Origin: Skermanella sp. TT6
GTDB lineage: Bacteria; Pseudomonadota; Alphaproteobacteria; Azospirillales; Azospirillaceae
Length of the DNA stretch: 64,000 nucleotides
Assembly (NCBI RefSeq): GCF_016653635.2
Contig: NZ_CP067421.1
Location: 248,001-312,000, forward strand
Direction: 5' to 3'
The first letter of the stretch is position 1. Each line of letters begins with the position of its first letter. Below the pieces are notes generated by a model. It saw only the letters and a list, made by a program, of their open reading frames with translations. It searched no databases and was not told the DNA's origin. The position numbers and the translations under genes were made by a program. Below are positions 54,806-62,983 of the stretch, piece after piece.

Positions 54806-56370
54806 GCCGCCCGGACCGTCCCGGCATCGGCGCCCCGCTCGGCTTTCCATGCCCACGGCAGCAGGCGGTCGAGATCGTTGGCCTTCACGGCACCCGACAC
54901 GATGCGCTCCAGCACGTCGGCCAGGTAGGAGAACGGGTCGAGGCCGTTCAGCCTGGCGCTGTTGATCAGCGAGGCGAGGATCGCCCAGTCCCGGCCGCCC
55001 GCCGCGGAGCCGGCGAACAGGGCGTTCTTGCGGCCCAACCCGATCGGGCGCATCAGTCTCTCCACGGTGTTGGTATCCACCTCGATGCGGCCGTCCTCGA
55101 GGAAGGCGACCAGCCCGTCCCAGTGACCCAGGGTGTAGGAGATCGCCTTGGCCAGGCTCGACTGGCCGGAGATCTCCGCCCGCACCGCCATCAGCCGGAC
55201 CTTCAGAGCTTCCAGGATCGGCCGGGACCGGTCCTGCCGGACCCGCAGGCGGGTCTCCGCCGTCGTGCCGCGGATGCGTGCCTCGATGGCGTAGACCTCA
55301 CCGAGGCGCCCGATCACTTCCCGCGCCACCTCCGACCGGGTCGTCCTGAACACCGCCACGAACTTGCGGCGGGCATGGCTCAGGCAGAAGACGAGCCGGA
55401 TCGTCGCCCGCCTCCGGCGGCGGACAAGCGCCTTGTAGGCCACATAGCCGTCCACCTGGAGAAGCCCGTCGAAGCCCGCCAGCTGGTCCTGGATCGCCGC
55501 CGTGTCCCGCCCCTCGGCGAACACGTAGCCGACCGCCGGTCGGGCCGGTCCCTGCCAGGGGCGGTCGTCCACCGCCTGGGCCCACAGCTGGCAGATCCTG
55601 GTGCGGCCCCGTCCGGGATCCAACCGGGGCAACGGCGTCTCGTCGCAGAACACCCGCTCCTGGGATCGGATGTAGAGCAGCAGCCGCTCGTACAGCGGCT
55701 TCAGCCACCACGCCGCCCGGCGAACCCAGAACACCAGCGTCGTCCGGTCCAGCGCGATGCCCTGGCCGGCGAACATCCGGGACTGCCGGTACAGCGGCAG
55801 GTGCCAGGCGAACTTCGCCACCACCACGTGGGCGACCAGCGCGGTGGTGGCCATGCCGCCGTCCACCACGCGCGGCCTGGCGGCGGCCTGGACCAGGGTG
55901 CCGCGGCAGCATCGGCAGGCATACTTCGGCCGGATGGTGCGCAGGACGCGCACAAGGGCCGGGATCACGTCCAGCGCCTCGGCGACGTCCTCGCCGATCC
56001 GGTGCATCGGCCCGGCGCAGCACGGGCACGCGGTGCTCTCCGGCTCGATAGTCGTCTCGACCCGCGGCAGATGCCGGGGCAGAGCGCCGACATTCCGGTT
56101 CGCCGGACGGCGCGGGTGCCGCCCCGGCTTCCCGGACGTGCGGTCCGCGTTGTCGTTGGCGGCCGGAGCCGCCTCGACGGCGAGGTCGCCGAGATCGAGG
56201 ACGCCCTGCTCCGGGTCGATCATCGCGGCCCTCTCCGACTTCGCCCCGAAGATCATCGCCTTCAGGGTCTTCACCTGCGCCTGCAGATCCGCGTTCCTGG
56301 CCTCCAGATCACGGATGATCCGGACCAGTTCGGCGGGGTCTGCGGGGAGCGGGTCGGGAGGCTCGGCCAT
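54802..56370 (-). CDS. tnpC: IS66 transposase TnpC
   Basis: 522 residues. N-terminal leucine-zipper region (LVRIIRDLEARNADLQAQVK), helix-turn-helix with a zinc finger (CPCCAGPMHRIGEDV), the DDE core (ERVFCDETPLPRLDPGRGRT, QVDGYVAYKALVRRR, LVFCLSHARRKF) and the C-terminal NTVERLMRPIGLGRKNALFA. ATG 56370 fits other IS66 starts; an upstream ATG at 56382 is possible. Intact. Confidence 0.92.
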   Translation of the reverse strand: MAEPPDPLPADPAELVRIIRDLEARNADLQAQVKTLKAMIFGAKSERAAMIDPEQGVLDLGDLAVEAAPAANDNADRTSGKPGRHPRRPANRNVGALPRHLPRVETTIEPESTACPCCAGPMHRIGEDVAEALDVIPALVRVLRTIRPKYACRCCRGTLVQAAARPRVVDGGMATTALVAHVVVAKFAWHLPLYRQSRMFAGQGIALDRTTLVFWVRRAAWWLKPLYERLLLYIRSQERVFCDETPLPRLDPGRGRTRICQLWAQAVDDRPWQGPARPAVGYVFAEGRDTAAIQDQLAGFDGLLQVDGYVAYKALVRRRRRATIRLVFCLSHARRKFVAVFRTTRSEVAREVIGRLGEVYAIEARIRGTTAETRLRVRQDRSRPILEALKVRLMAVRAEISGQSSLAKAISYTLGHWDGLVAFLEDGRIEVDTNTVERLMRPIGLGRKNALFAGSAAGGRDWAILASLINSARLNGLDPFSYLADVLERIVSGAVKANDLDRLLPWAWKAERGADAGTVRAA

Positions 56371-56421
56371 GCCCCGGAGCATACCGCAAAAGCCGGCAGC
56401 ATCCCAGACGGATCAACGCCT

Positions 56422-56775
56422 TCAGCCCATCCACCGGGGCGTCTTCACGGGTGGCGGCGCGGCCGCGCGCCACTCCAGTCCGTCGAGCAGCAGCGCGAAC
56501 TGGACCGCGCTCAGCCGGACCGCGCCGTCCCGGACCGGCGGCCAGGGGAATCCGCCGTCCTCCAGCCACTTCGTTGCGAGGATCAATCCGCTACCGTCCC
56601 AAACCAGGAGCTTGAGCCGGTCCTTGCGCTTGGAGCGGAAGACGAAGACGTCACCGCAGTAGGGATCCGCCTTCAGCGCCTCGGCCACCAGGGCGACCAG
56701 GCCGTGGACCCCTTTGCGGAAATCGATCGGCTGCGTGGCGAGCACGACCTTGAGGCCGGGACGCGGCGTGATCAT
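56422..56775 (-). CDS. tnpB: IS66 accessory protein TnpB
   Basis: 117 residues, MITPRPGLKVVLATQPIDFR then KGVHGLVALVAEAL and CGDVFVFRSKRKDRLKLLVW, the standard IS66 Orf2/TnpB. Its ATG overlaps the tnpA stop as ATGA. Required for transposition of this IS66 type. Confidence 0.93.
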   Translation of the reverse strand: MITPRPGLKVVLATQPIDFRKGVHGLVALVAEALKADPYCGDVFVFRSKRKDRLKLLVWDGSGLILATKWLEDGGFPWPPVRDGAVRLSAVQFALLLDGLEWRAAAPPPVKTPRWMG

Positions 56776-57182
56776 CCCCGCCCTCGGGCGGCCGCGACGA
56801 CCGCCGCGGCGAGGCCGGGATCGACGGCGCCGTGGAACACCAGCCGCCCGCTGCGCAGATCCATCTCGATCCGGCCCGGCGCCGTCTCCCGGGATGCTTG
56901 ACGCCGGTCCCGCGGAGGAGCGGGCGCAGGCTCCTCGACCACCGTGACCGGAACGAACAGCGGCGTCTGCGCCGGGGTCGCTTCCGGGACCGCACCTGCC
57001 TCCCGGCGCCAGACCGTGAGCAGGCCGCGGTTCACCCCGTTCCGCCGCGCGACCTCGGAGATGTTGGCGCCCGGCACCGCGCTCTCCGCCACGATGCGCG
57101 CCTTCTCCTGTGCCGTCCACACGCGCCGTTGACACCGTCCCGTGATCACCTCGACCCGCCGATACGGCCCGTCTTCATCCAT
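56772..57182 (-). CDS. tnpA: IS66 accessory protein TnpA
   Basis: About 136 residues from ATG 57182, or 149 from 57221. The segment RRVWTAQEKARIVAESAVPG with ISEVARRNGVNRGLLTVWRR is the helix-turn-helix of IS66 TnpA. Proline- and alanine-rich linker, then a short C-terminal domain (GRIEMDLRSGRLVFHGAVDP). First gene of the IS66 operon, overlapping tnpB by four bases. Confidence 0.9.
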   Translation of the reverse strand: MDEDGPYRRVEVITGRCQRRVWTAQEKARIVAESAVPGANISEVARRNGVNRGLLTVWRREAGAVPEATPAQTPLFVPVTVVEEPAPAPPRDRRQASRETAPGRIEMDLRSGRLVFHGAVDPGLAAAVVAAARGRG

Positions 57183-58395
57183 GGCTTCAAGCCTGGGATG
57201 AAGCCTGACGCCATCCTCCATCGCCCCCTCCGTGCTCCGTGAACCCGCGCGTAATCTCGCTCACAGACCCGGTTCCGGGAAGAAGGGTGCACTCGCATCG
57301 CTTACGGCTGAACTCGTGCGCACGCTTTACGATTGGCTGGTCGGGGAGGACCTGACCCTGCGCCAGATCCTCAGGCGGCTGAACTTCGGCCCCTGGGTCC
57401 CGCGCTGCGGCCGGCGGCCATGGTCGCCCTCGACGGTCCACCACATCCTGTCCGACCCCGTCTACACCGGAACCGCTTACTCGAACCGCTACGAATACCT
57501 GCCGGCCCGCAAGCCCCGTAGCCGCAAGCCTACCTACTCGGGCAAGGGGAGCCGTCGGCTGCGACCGCGGGAGGAGTGGATCGCAATCCCGGTGCCGCCG
57601 CTGGTCGACCAGCCGACCTGGGACTGCGCCCAGGCCCAACTGACACGCAACGCCGCCCTGTCATTCCGCAACAACACCAAGCATGACTACCTGCTGCGCT
57701 GCCTGCTGACTTGCGGGAAGTGCGGCCTGACCATGCACGGTGTCACCCGCAAAGCCGCAACGGCCAGTGGCGTGCGTCAGTACTACCGGTGCGCCGGCAA
57801 GGATTGCGTCCACACCGCCCGGCCGGTCCCTTGTCCGCGGGCCCAGGTAAGCGCCGACGATCTTGAACGGGCGGTGTGGGATCATGTCCGTAATCTGCTT
57901 GCCGATCCCGACCGCCTGCTCGCCCGGTTCAGCGAGTTCGCCGAGGAGGCTGGCCAGGCCGCGGCAGGAGGATCCGATGCCGAACGAAAGCTGCGGTCTC
58001 GGCTGGACAGTCTGGCGCGGAGCGACCGGCGTCTGCTCGACGCCTATCAGGCGGAGGTGATCAGCCTGGAGGAACTGCACGAGCGCCGCCGGCAAGTAGC
58101 CGACCAGCGCCGCGCTCTGGAATTCCAGCTCGACCAGCAGCATCGCCTAAGCGAACAGCGAGCCAAGGCCCGCGCGGTCATGTCGGACTTGACGGCGTTC
58201 TGTGGGCGGGTGCGGGAGCGGCTGGAGAATGCCTCGTTCGCCGATCGGCAGGCACTCTTGCACCTCGTCATCGACCGCATCATTGTTCACGATGACAGTC
58301 TGGAGATCCGCCATGTCATTCCCCTGCGCAACCCACCGCCGGGGCGGGAGGCTATCGCCGAAGCGAATGGTCGATTGCGTTCGGATCGTGTGGAC

Positions 58396-59139
58396 CCGGC
58401 AGCGTTGCCATGTTGCTCGAAAGACCTTGGACACAGCCGCCTTGATGCCCTCGTGAGCGTCGGAGATCACCAGCTTGACCCCCGCCAAGCCCCGGCGCTT
58501 GAGCTTGCGCAGGAAGTCCATCCAGAAGGTTTCGGCTTCCGAGCAGCCGATATCCATGCCCAGCACTTCGCGCCGGCCATCGGTGTTGACGGCCACCGCG
58601 ATGGTCACGGCAACCGAGACGATCCGCCCGTTCTGGCGGACCTTGATGTAGGTGGCGTCGATCCAGAGATAGGGCCAGTCGCCTTCGATGGGACGGGTGA
58701 GGAAGGTAGTCACCCGTTCATCGATCTCCTCGCACAGCCGGCTGACCTGGCTCTTGGAGATGCCGGACATCCCCATCGCTTTGACCAGATCATCGACCGA
58801 GCGGGTCGAAACACCGTGAATGTAGGCCTCCTGGATCACCGCCGTCAGCGCCTTCTCCGCCATCCGGCGCGGCTCCAGGAAGCCAGGAAAATAGCTGCCC
58901 TTGCGCAACTTGGGAATTTTCAACTCGACCGTCCCGGCGCGGGTTTCCCAATCACGGTCGCGATAGCCGTTGCGCTGCGCAAGGCGGTCGGCCGACCGCT
59001 CGCCATGGCCAGCGCCGGTCAGCGTCTGAATCTCCAGTTCCATCAGCCGCTGGGCGGCGAAGCCGATCATCTCGCGCAGCACGTCGGCATCAGTGCCCTT
59101 TTCAAGCATCGAACGAAGCGTCATCATCTCATCGGTCAT
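58396..59139 (-). pseudogene. IS256-family transposase, N-terminal part (copy 3, different type)
   Basis: About 245 residues from ATG 59139: [60 protein letters not shown] (first Asp) and [19 protein letters not shown] (second Asp), ending WQRCRVH. The C-terminal third with the catalytic Glu is lost at the junction with the serine recombinase. It is a different IS256 subgroup from the copies at 14642 and 18003. Confidence 0.88.
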
Positions 59140-59202
59140 CGTGGTCACCTTGGATCAGGTATGTGTTGTGGTGACCAGACTTTACCCGAGAACCACGATG
59201 AC

Positions 59203-59267
59203 CGCCCGTTCCGGGGCAGGCCCTCCGGTCGGCTACGCCTCCCTTCAGGCCTGCCCCGGAACGGGCG
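59203..59267. repeat. Inverted repeat with 20-bp perfect arms
   Basis: CGCCCGTTCCGGGGCAGGCC at 59203 pairs exactly with 59248-59267 across a 25-base loop. It lies between the IS256 transposase start and the IS5 remnant, probably within the IS256 end. Confidence 0.7.
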
Positions 59268-59280
59268 CTGCTACACCACG

Positions 59281-59382
59281 CGTGGGGACAAGACCGCCCG
59301 CGCCGCCGAGGTCGCGATCGCCGCTGCGGTCCTTAACCGAATGCTCGACCTGGGACGCCCGAACTCCGTCCGCATCGCATGA
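59281..59382 (+). pseudogene. IS5-family transposase, C-terminal fragment
   Basis: Reads GDKTARAAEVAIAAAVLNRM then LDLGRPNSVRIA and TGA, the last 30 residues of an IS5-type transposase. It marks the boundary between the IS pile and the lower-GC gene cluster to the right. Confidence 0.75.
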
Positions 59383-59765
59383 TCAACTCGGGGAATGGGG
59401 CCTTCCTTGCCTCTTCCCCCTCCGCGCAACACGCCGGCGGACATAGCCCATCGCCCTCCCGTGCGGCAGCCCTCATTCCCCTCAAAGTAGCATCCCGATC
59501 AGCACCGGCAGGCACGCCCCCTCTGCGAACAGTTTCTCACTCGGCTTCTACAGAATGCGCCCTCAGCAATTCCTACCAACCTTCGGATACGACCGAACTT
59601 CCAATCCTGGAGCGACTGTCAGATCACGCAAGGTGCCCGCCAGACGACGCTTACAGATTAAGCCTGGTGGGTGTTAACTTTATAGGTCAAGGGAACAATA
59701 AAATGTAGGCGATAATGTTAGTAAAATAACTTAACGGAAATGAGATGTTGCGCCAACGGAGTGTC
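59383..59765. other. Lower-GC intergenic region upstream of the amidase
   Basis: No gene of known family. A 109-codon frame (59379-59708) starts inside the IS5 stop and is probably read-through sequence. A 40-residue frame at 59554-59676, MRPQQFLPTFGYDRTSNPGA ending KPGGC, lacks a ribosome site. The last 80 bp are AT-rich and are a likely promoter for the amidase. Confidence 0.4.
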
Positions 59766-61151
59766 ATGATGAGCAGACGTGTTTGCGAGCAAAGCGACGT
59801 TTTACGATCTTCGGAGTCTGCAACTTCCTATATCCGGTCTCGAATCGAAGCTGCGCGAAGAACACAAGGAATTTTTACTGAATTGTTTGAGGCAGAAGCG
59901 CTTTGGGCCGCGAGGATGCTGGATGACCAGGCAGATCCACCACGCTGCGATGGTTTATCGCCGGCACTTTCGGTTTCGATCAAGGACGTATTCCGGGTCA
60001 AGGGGCACATCGCCCATGCAGGCTCCCATGTTTTCGACGACGATGCTCCGGCCATGCGAGACGCTCCGGTGATTGCAAAATTGCGTCGTTCCGGCGCCGT
60101 ACTACTGGGTTACACGACGATGTCGGCATTCGGACAATCCAGCCTCGGCATCAACGAGGTATTCGGAACGCCGAAAAATCCTTTTGATGCCGACCGGATA
60201 CCAGGAGGTTCCTCATCGGGCATCAGTGTGGCGACGGCACTTGATATCACGACCGCAGGCCTAGGAACAGATACGGGTGGATCCGTGCGCATTCCATCGG
60301 CCTTCTGCGGCCTTGTCGGCTACAAACCGAGCCGTAAGCGCTTTTCCCTGATGGGGGTTATCCCAGTTGCCCGCAGTATGGAGGCAGTTGGCGTCGTCGC
60401 GCGAACAGTCGAAACATGCATAACCATGGACACGGCCCTGACCGGCGGGCTTGATACCAATTTCATCGCCTGCTCCCAGACTCAGGCTCTCCGCTTCGCC
60501 ATTCCGGAAACTTACGTCGTTCGGCATTGTGATGAGGCAGTATGGCAATCTTTTCGACACGCAGTGAGTGTTCTACGGGACGCTGGAGCCCAGATCTCAT
60601 ATGTGCCCTCCAATTTATTCGATGAAGTTGATGCAGTCGAACCGCTTTCCATAATCCCTGCGTTCGAGATATACGCTTGGCATCGTAGATTGCTCGAAAC
60701 GCGTGGCCATCTTTATGAACCTGCTGTCCGAGATCTGATCGAGAGTGGGCGAACGATCGCATCACGCGAATACGCTCGCATGCAGGCTTGGAGGAAGCAG
60801 TTCAAGTCAGCCTTGGAAGCACTAATCCGCCACCATGGCACGCTTCTGACGCCGGCTGTATGTCTATTGCCGCCGTTTCGGCACGAGGTGGAGGATGCTG
60901 AAGCGGCAATGAAGCTCAACAGGCGCATGTTGACCTTCACCATGTTTGCAAACTTGGCCGACAGCAGTTCATTGACTCTACCCTGGCAAACCAACTTGGC
61001 TTCATTACCGATCGGGCTAATGTTGACTGGCTGCTGTGACCAGGATCAACGGATTCTGGATGAAGGTCTGGCTGTTCAGCATATCATTCGGCAGGTGACC
61101 GGGCATGATACAGGTCAAGAAAATTCAGCCACCCTGAGTGTTCAGCGCTGA
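59766..61151 (+). CDS. Amidase signature family enzyme
   Basis: About 461 residues. The Ser-cisSer-Lys triad is visible: Lys in LSVSIKDVFRVKG, cis-Ser in DRIPGGSSSGISVATALD and the nucleophile Ser in LGTDTGGSVRIPSAFCGLVG. These enzymes hydrolyse amides; some act as GatA, others on small amides or peptides. Start ATG 59766 follows CGGAG; ATG 59745 is possible. The gene is convergent with the peptidase operon and overlaps the peptidase 3' end by 68 bp. Its GC content is lower than that of the housekeeping genes to the left, so it was probably acquired together with the operon. Substrate unknown. Confidence 0.88.
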   Translation: MMSRRVCEQSDVLRSSESATSYIRSRIEAARRTQGIFTELFEAEALWAARMLDDQADPPRCDGLSPALSVSIKDVFRVKGHIAHAGSHVFDDDAPAMRDAPVIAKLRRSGAVLLGYTTMSAFGQSSLGINEVFGTPKNPFDADRIPGGSSSGISVATALDITTAGLGTDTGGSVRIPSAFCGLVGYKPSRKRFSLMGVIPVARSMEAVGVVARTVETCITMDTALTGGLDTNFIACSQTQALRFAIPETYVVRHCDEAVWQSFRHAVSVLRDAGAQISYVPSNLFDEVDAVEPLSIIPAFEIYAWHRRLLETRGHLYEPAVRDLIESGRTIASREYARMQAWRKQFKSALEALIRHHGTLLTPAVCLLPPFRHEVEDAEAAMKLNRRMLTFTMFANLADSSSLTLPWQTNLASLPIGLMLTGCCDQDQRILDEGLAVQHIIRQVTGHDTGQENSATLSVQR

Positions 61152-62226
61152 AGGCCAGCCTAGTGTAAGCGTCGCGGCCCTTTTCGAACTGCTTGCGGAA
61201 TGATGGAAACCAGATGGACAGGCCGCTTGCATCCTTGACGGTATAACCAAGCTTTTCGGCACGAATGCAGTTGGCATGGGCTGCTGCCATATCCTTTACA
61301 AGCTTGAGGAGATGTTCGTCGCCTGAACGATTGGCAACATTCCTGGTGAAATCCAACAGGTCGACGAAGCCGATGTGCAGGAAGGACTGAGCATAAATGC
61401 GACTTTTCCGGATATCCCCATACAAGGTCGTCACATTCTTTTGTAGGTAAGTGCCCAAATCACTCACTAATAACGCGAGGTGATCAAGCTTTTTCAATTC
61501 GACCACGGCGAGACAGATGCCGAAGGGAAGTCTCTCGTGATAGCTGGAAATATAATCAGCGATTAGGCTGTGGGTGACCGTTAGGGGATCAGGATTGGTA
61601 TTGAGCTTAGCCAGCAGCTTATCGTACGGCCAGCCGTCGATCGGTTCAAGCGCTTGGGAGCCGATCAGGAGAGTGACGAAGTCCTTAAATTCGTACGCAT
61701 TCTCAATATTGGACATCAGGCACGCATCGAAGCCTAGGATGGTGAGCGGCCGCTTCGGAGTGTACTCGCTGTTCTTCAAAGCGTTCCTGATGGAATTCAT
61801 AGTCAAAGCACGCCCTGCAAGGTCGATGGTCACGCGCTGACCATCGCCATGCCCCCAGAGGACCAAGATTTCGTGGACGCTGGGATATCGCTCCCGCGAC
61901 CATCTGAGAAACTCAGTGAGTGTTTTCTCTTCGTTGGCGCGGGGCTTTATCGCAGCATCGGGAATTCGCTCGATGACCATGCGGTAAGCAGTCCGACGCG
62001 GATCATGTGAATCGTAGCGGGCATCCGGTTCCGTTATTTCATAACGGATGAAACCAGAGAACTCACCAGTCATGCCGATTTCAACCACCGCGTGAGTATG
62101 CGGCGAAACGCCGACGCGGCAGAGTTCCCGTAAATCTTTAAGGCTTGCATTGCTCAAGTCGTTGTTGCCGGCATTGAACATCAGCATTGCCCATCGTTTG
62201 TCTAGTGAACTGCTCAATTCGGGCAT
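61084..62226 (-). CDS. C11 (clostripain-like) cysteine peptidase
   Basis: 380 residues from ATG 62226 with GGAAGG upstream; an in-frame TTG at 62232 is less likely. The catalytic dyad is His126 in LVLWGHGDGQRV and Cys169 in ILGFDACLMS, the clostripain/C11 pattern. The N-terminus WAMLMFNAGNNDL also fits C11, and the GSQALEPIDGWPYD stretch lies after the Cys. There is no signal peptide, so it acts in the cytoplasm. The start lies inside the end of tfuA (89 bp overlap), so it is translated with it. C11 enzymes cleave after Arg or Lys; a role in removing a RiPP leader peptide is an inference from the YcaO/TfuA neighbours. Confidence 0.85.
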   Translation of the reverse strand: MPELSSSLDKRWAMLMFNAGNNDLSNASLKDLRELCRVGVSPHTHAVVEIGMTGEFSGFIRYEITEPDARYDSHDPRRTAYRMVIERIPDAAIKPRANEEKTLTEFLRWSRERYPSVHEILVLWGHGDGQRVTIDLAGRALTMNSIRNALKNSEYTPKRPLTILGFDACLMSNIENAYEFKDFVTLLIGSQALEPIDGWPYDKLLAKLNTNPDPLTVTHSLIADYISSYHERLPFGICLAVVELKKLDHLALLVSDLGTYLQKNVTTLYGDIRKSRIYAQSFLHIGFVDLLDFTRNVANRSGDEHLLKLVKDMAAAHANCIRAEKLGYTVKDASGLSIWFPSFRKQFEKGRDAYTRLAFSAEHSGWLNFLDLYHARSPAE

Positions 62227-62983
62227 GATCAAGCTTCCTTCCAGGGTAGCGGGACAACATCTCGCGGCGTTTCAACTCTACGGCCTGAGCCCAGAACACG
62301 GTGGCGCTGAACTGGTAGGCGACACGCTTTGGCGCCGATAAGTAATTGATATTTTGACTAAACCAATGTAACAGGCTCGATGCGTCACGTCGCTTCTGGT
62401 CAATCGCATGTCGGCGGATCCAATGTGACAGATCCGCAGCTTGGGCAGCCGGTAGTTGTGCTGCGGTGATGACCGCTTCGTAATCGCGTTTCGGAAAGAA
62501 CTGTCGTTTGGCTATTTGAACCAATTGGCGCGCAGTATCTACCGTCATGACACCAGCGTCGGCAGCTGACGCGAAAGTTCGCCGCATGTTGACCAGTGCT
62601 TCGCTGATGGGCTTGTATCCGACCGCAGCAGGACCGTGGGTGATCGCGACTTCGTCCTCACCCTCCAGTCTGCCGTCGCGATAGGCCTCATAAATCCAGC
62701 CATGTCCGACCATACCGAAAGGACCAAGTTCGACGGCCCGCCAAGCGCCCATGCTGGCTGCGCCGAATACATGAATGCCTTGAGTCATAGCCCATAGGAT
62801 TTCTTTGTGCCAGACCGCGGGCTGAAAGCCGAAATAGCCGTCGATGATGGCAATTGCGTCCGGCCGGATCAGTGTGGCTTCATAGACATCGCCCTGCGCA
62901 ACGGGCGACCGGAATTCCGCATCAATAATGCTGGCGGCTTCACTCCGAGGCAGACTTGGTCCGAGGAAAACGATGATCTTCAT
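62138..62983 (-). CDS. tfuA: TfuA-like protein
   Basis: 281 residues. The N-terminal TfuA domain reads MKIIVFLGPSLPRSEAASII, then IAIIDGYFGFQPAVWHKEIL, VFGAASMGAWRAVELGPFGM, GWIYEAYRDGRLEGEDEVAI and THGPAAVGYKPISEALVNMR, closely the family consensus. In thioamide-forming systems TfuA works with YcaO to bring sulphide or to activate backbone thioamidation. The ATG overlaps the ycaO stop by 4 bp, so the two are coupled. The C-terminal 120 residues are less conserved. Confidence 0.9.
   Translation of the reverse strand: MKIIVFLGPSLPRSEAASIIDAEFRSPVAQGDVYEATLIRPDAIAIIDGYFGFQPAVWHKEILWAMTQGIHVFGAASMGAWRAVELGPFGMVGHGWIYEAYRDGRLEGEDEVAITHGPAAVGYKPISEALVNMRRTFASAADAGVMTVDTARQLVQIAKRQFFPKRDYEAVITAAQLPAAQAADLSHWIRRHAIDQKRRDASSLLHWFSQNINYLSAPKRVAYQFSATVFWAQAVELKRREMLSRYPGRKLDHARIEQFTRQTMGNADVQCRQQRLEQCKP

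Larger units (their letters stand above)
54196..57305 (-). mobile_element. IS66-family element with tnpA, tnpB, tnpC and a passenger gene
   Basis: Ends GTAAGCGATGCGAGCGGACC and, reversed, GTAAGCGATGCGAGTGCACC ending at 57305, flanked by the exact 8-bp duplication GGCTGAAC (54188-54195 and 57306-57313). It is 3110 bp, longer than a minimal IS66 because of an extra gene behind tnpC. All four genes overlap or nearly so. Confidence 0.93.
54029..58395 (+). pseudogene. Large serine recombinase, split by an IS66 element and truncated at both ends
   Basis: The left piece (54029-54195) reads LQAGQFIGPHAPYGYRYRPR and QLAIDDEEAE. The right piece (57306 to about 58395) continues LVRTLYDWLVGEDLTLRQIL with the recombinase domain (WSPSTVHHILSDPVYTGTAY), a zinc ribbon (RCLLTCGKCGLTMHGV) and a coiled coil (ELHERRRQVADQRRALEFQL). 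Removing the IS66 element and one copy of its duplication restores the frame. The N-terminal catalytic resolvase domain is missing, and the C-terminus runs into an IS256 remnant. It is the corpse of a phage-integrase-like or ICE recombinase. Confidence 0.85.

Noticed and set aside
57232-59382. A 716-residue + strand protein
   Set aside because: Only the segment up to about 58395 is serine recombinase; the remainder is anti-sense to the IS256 transposase and then the IS5 tail.
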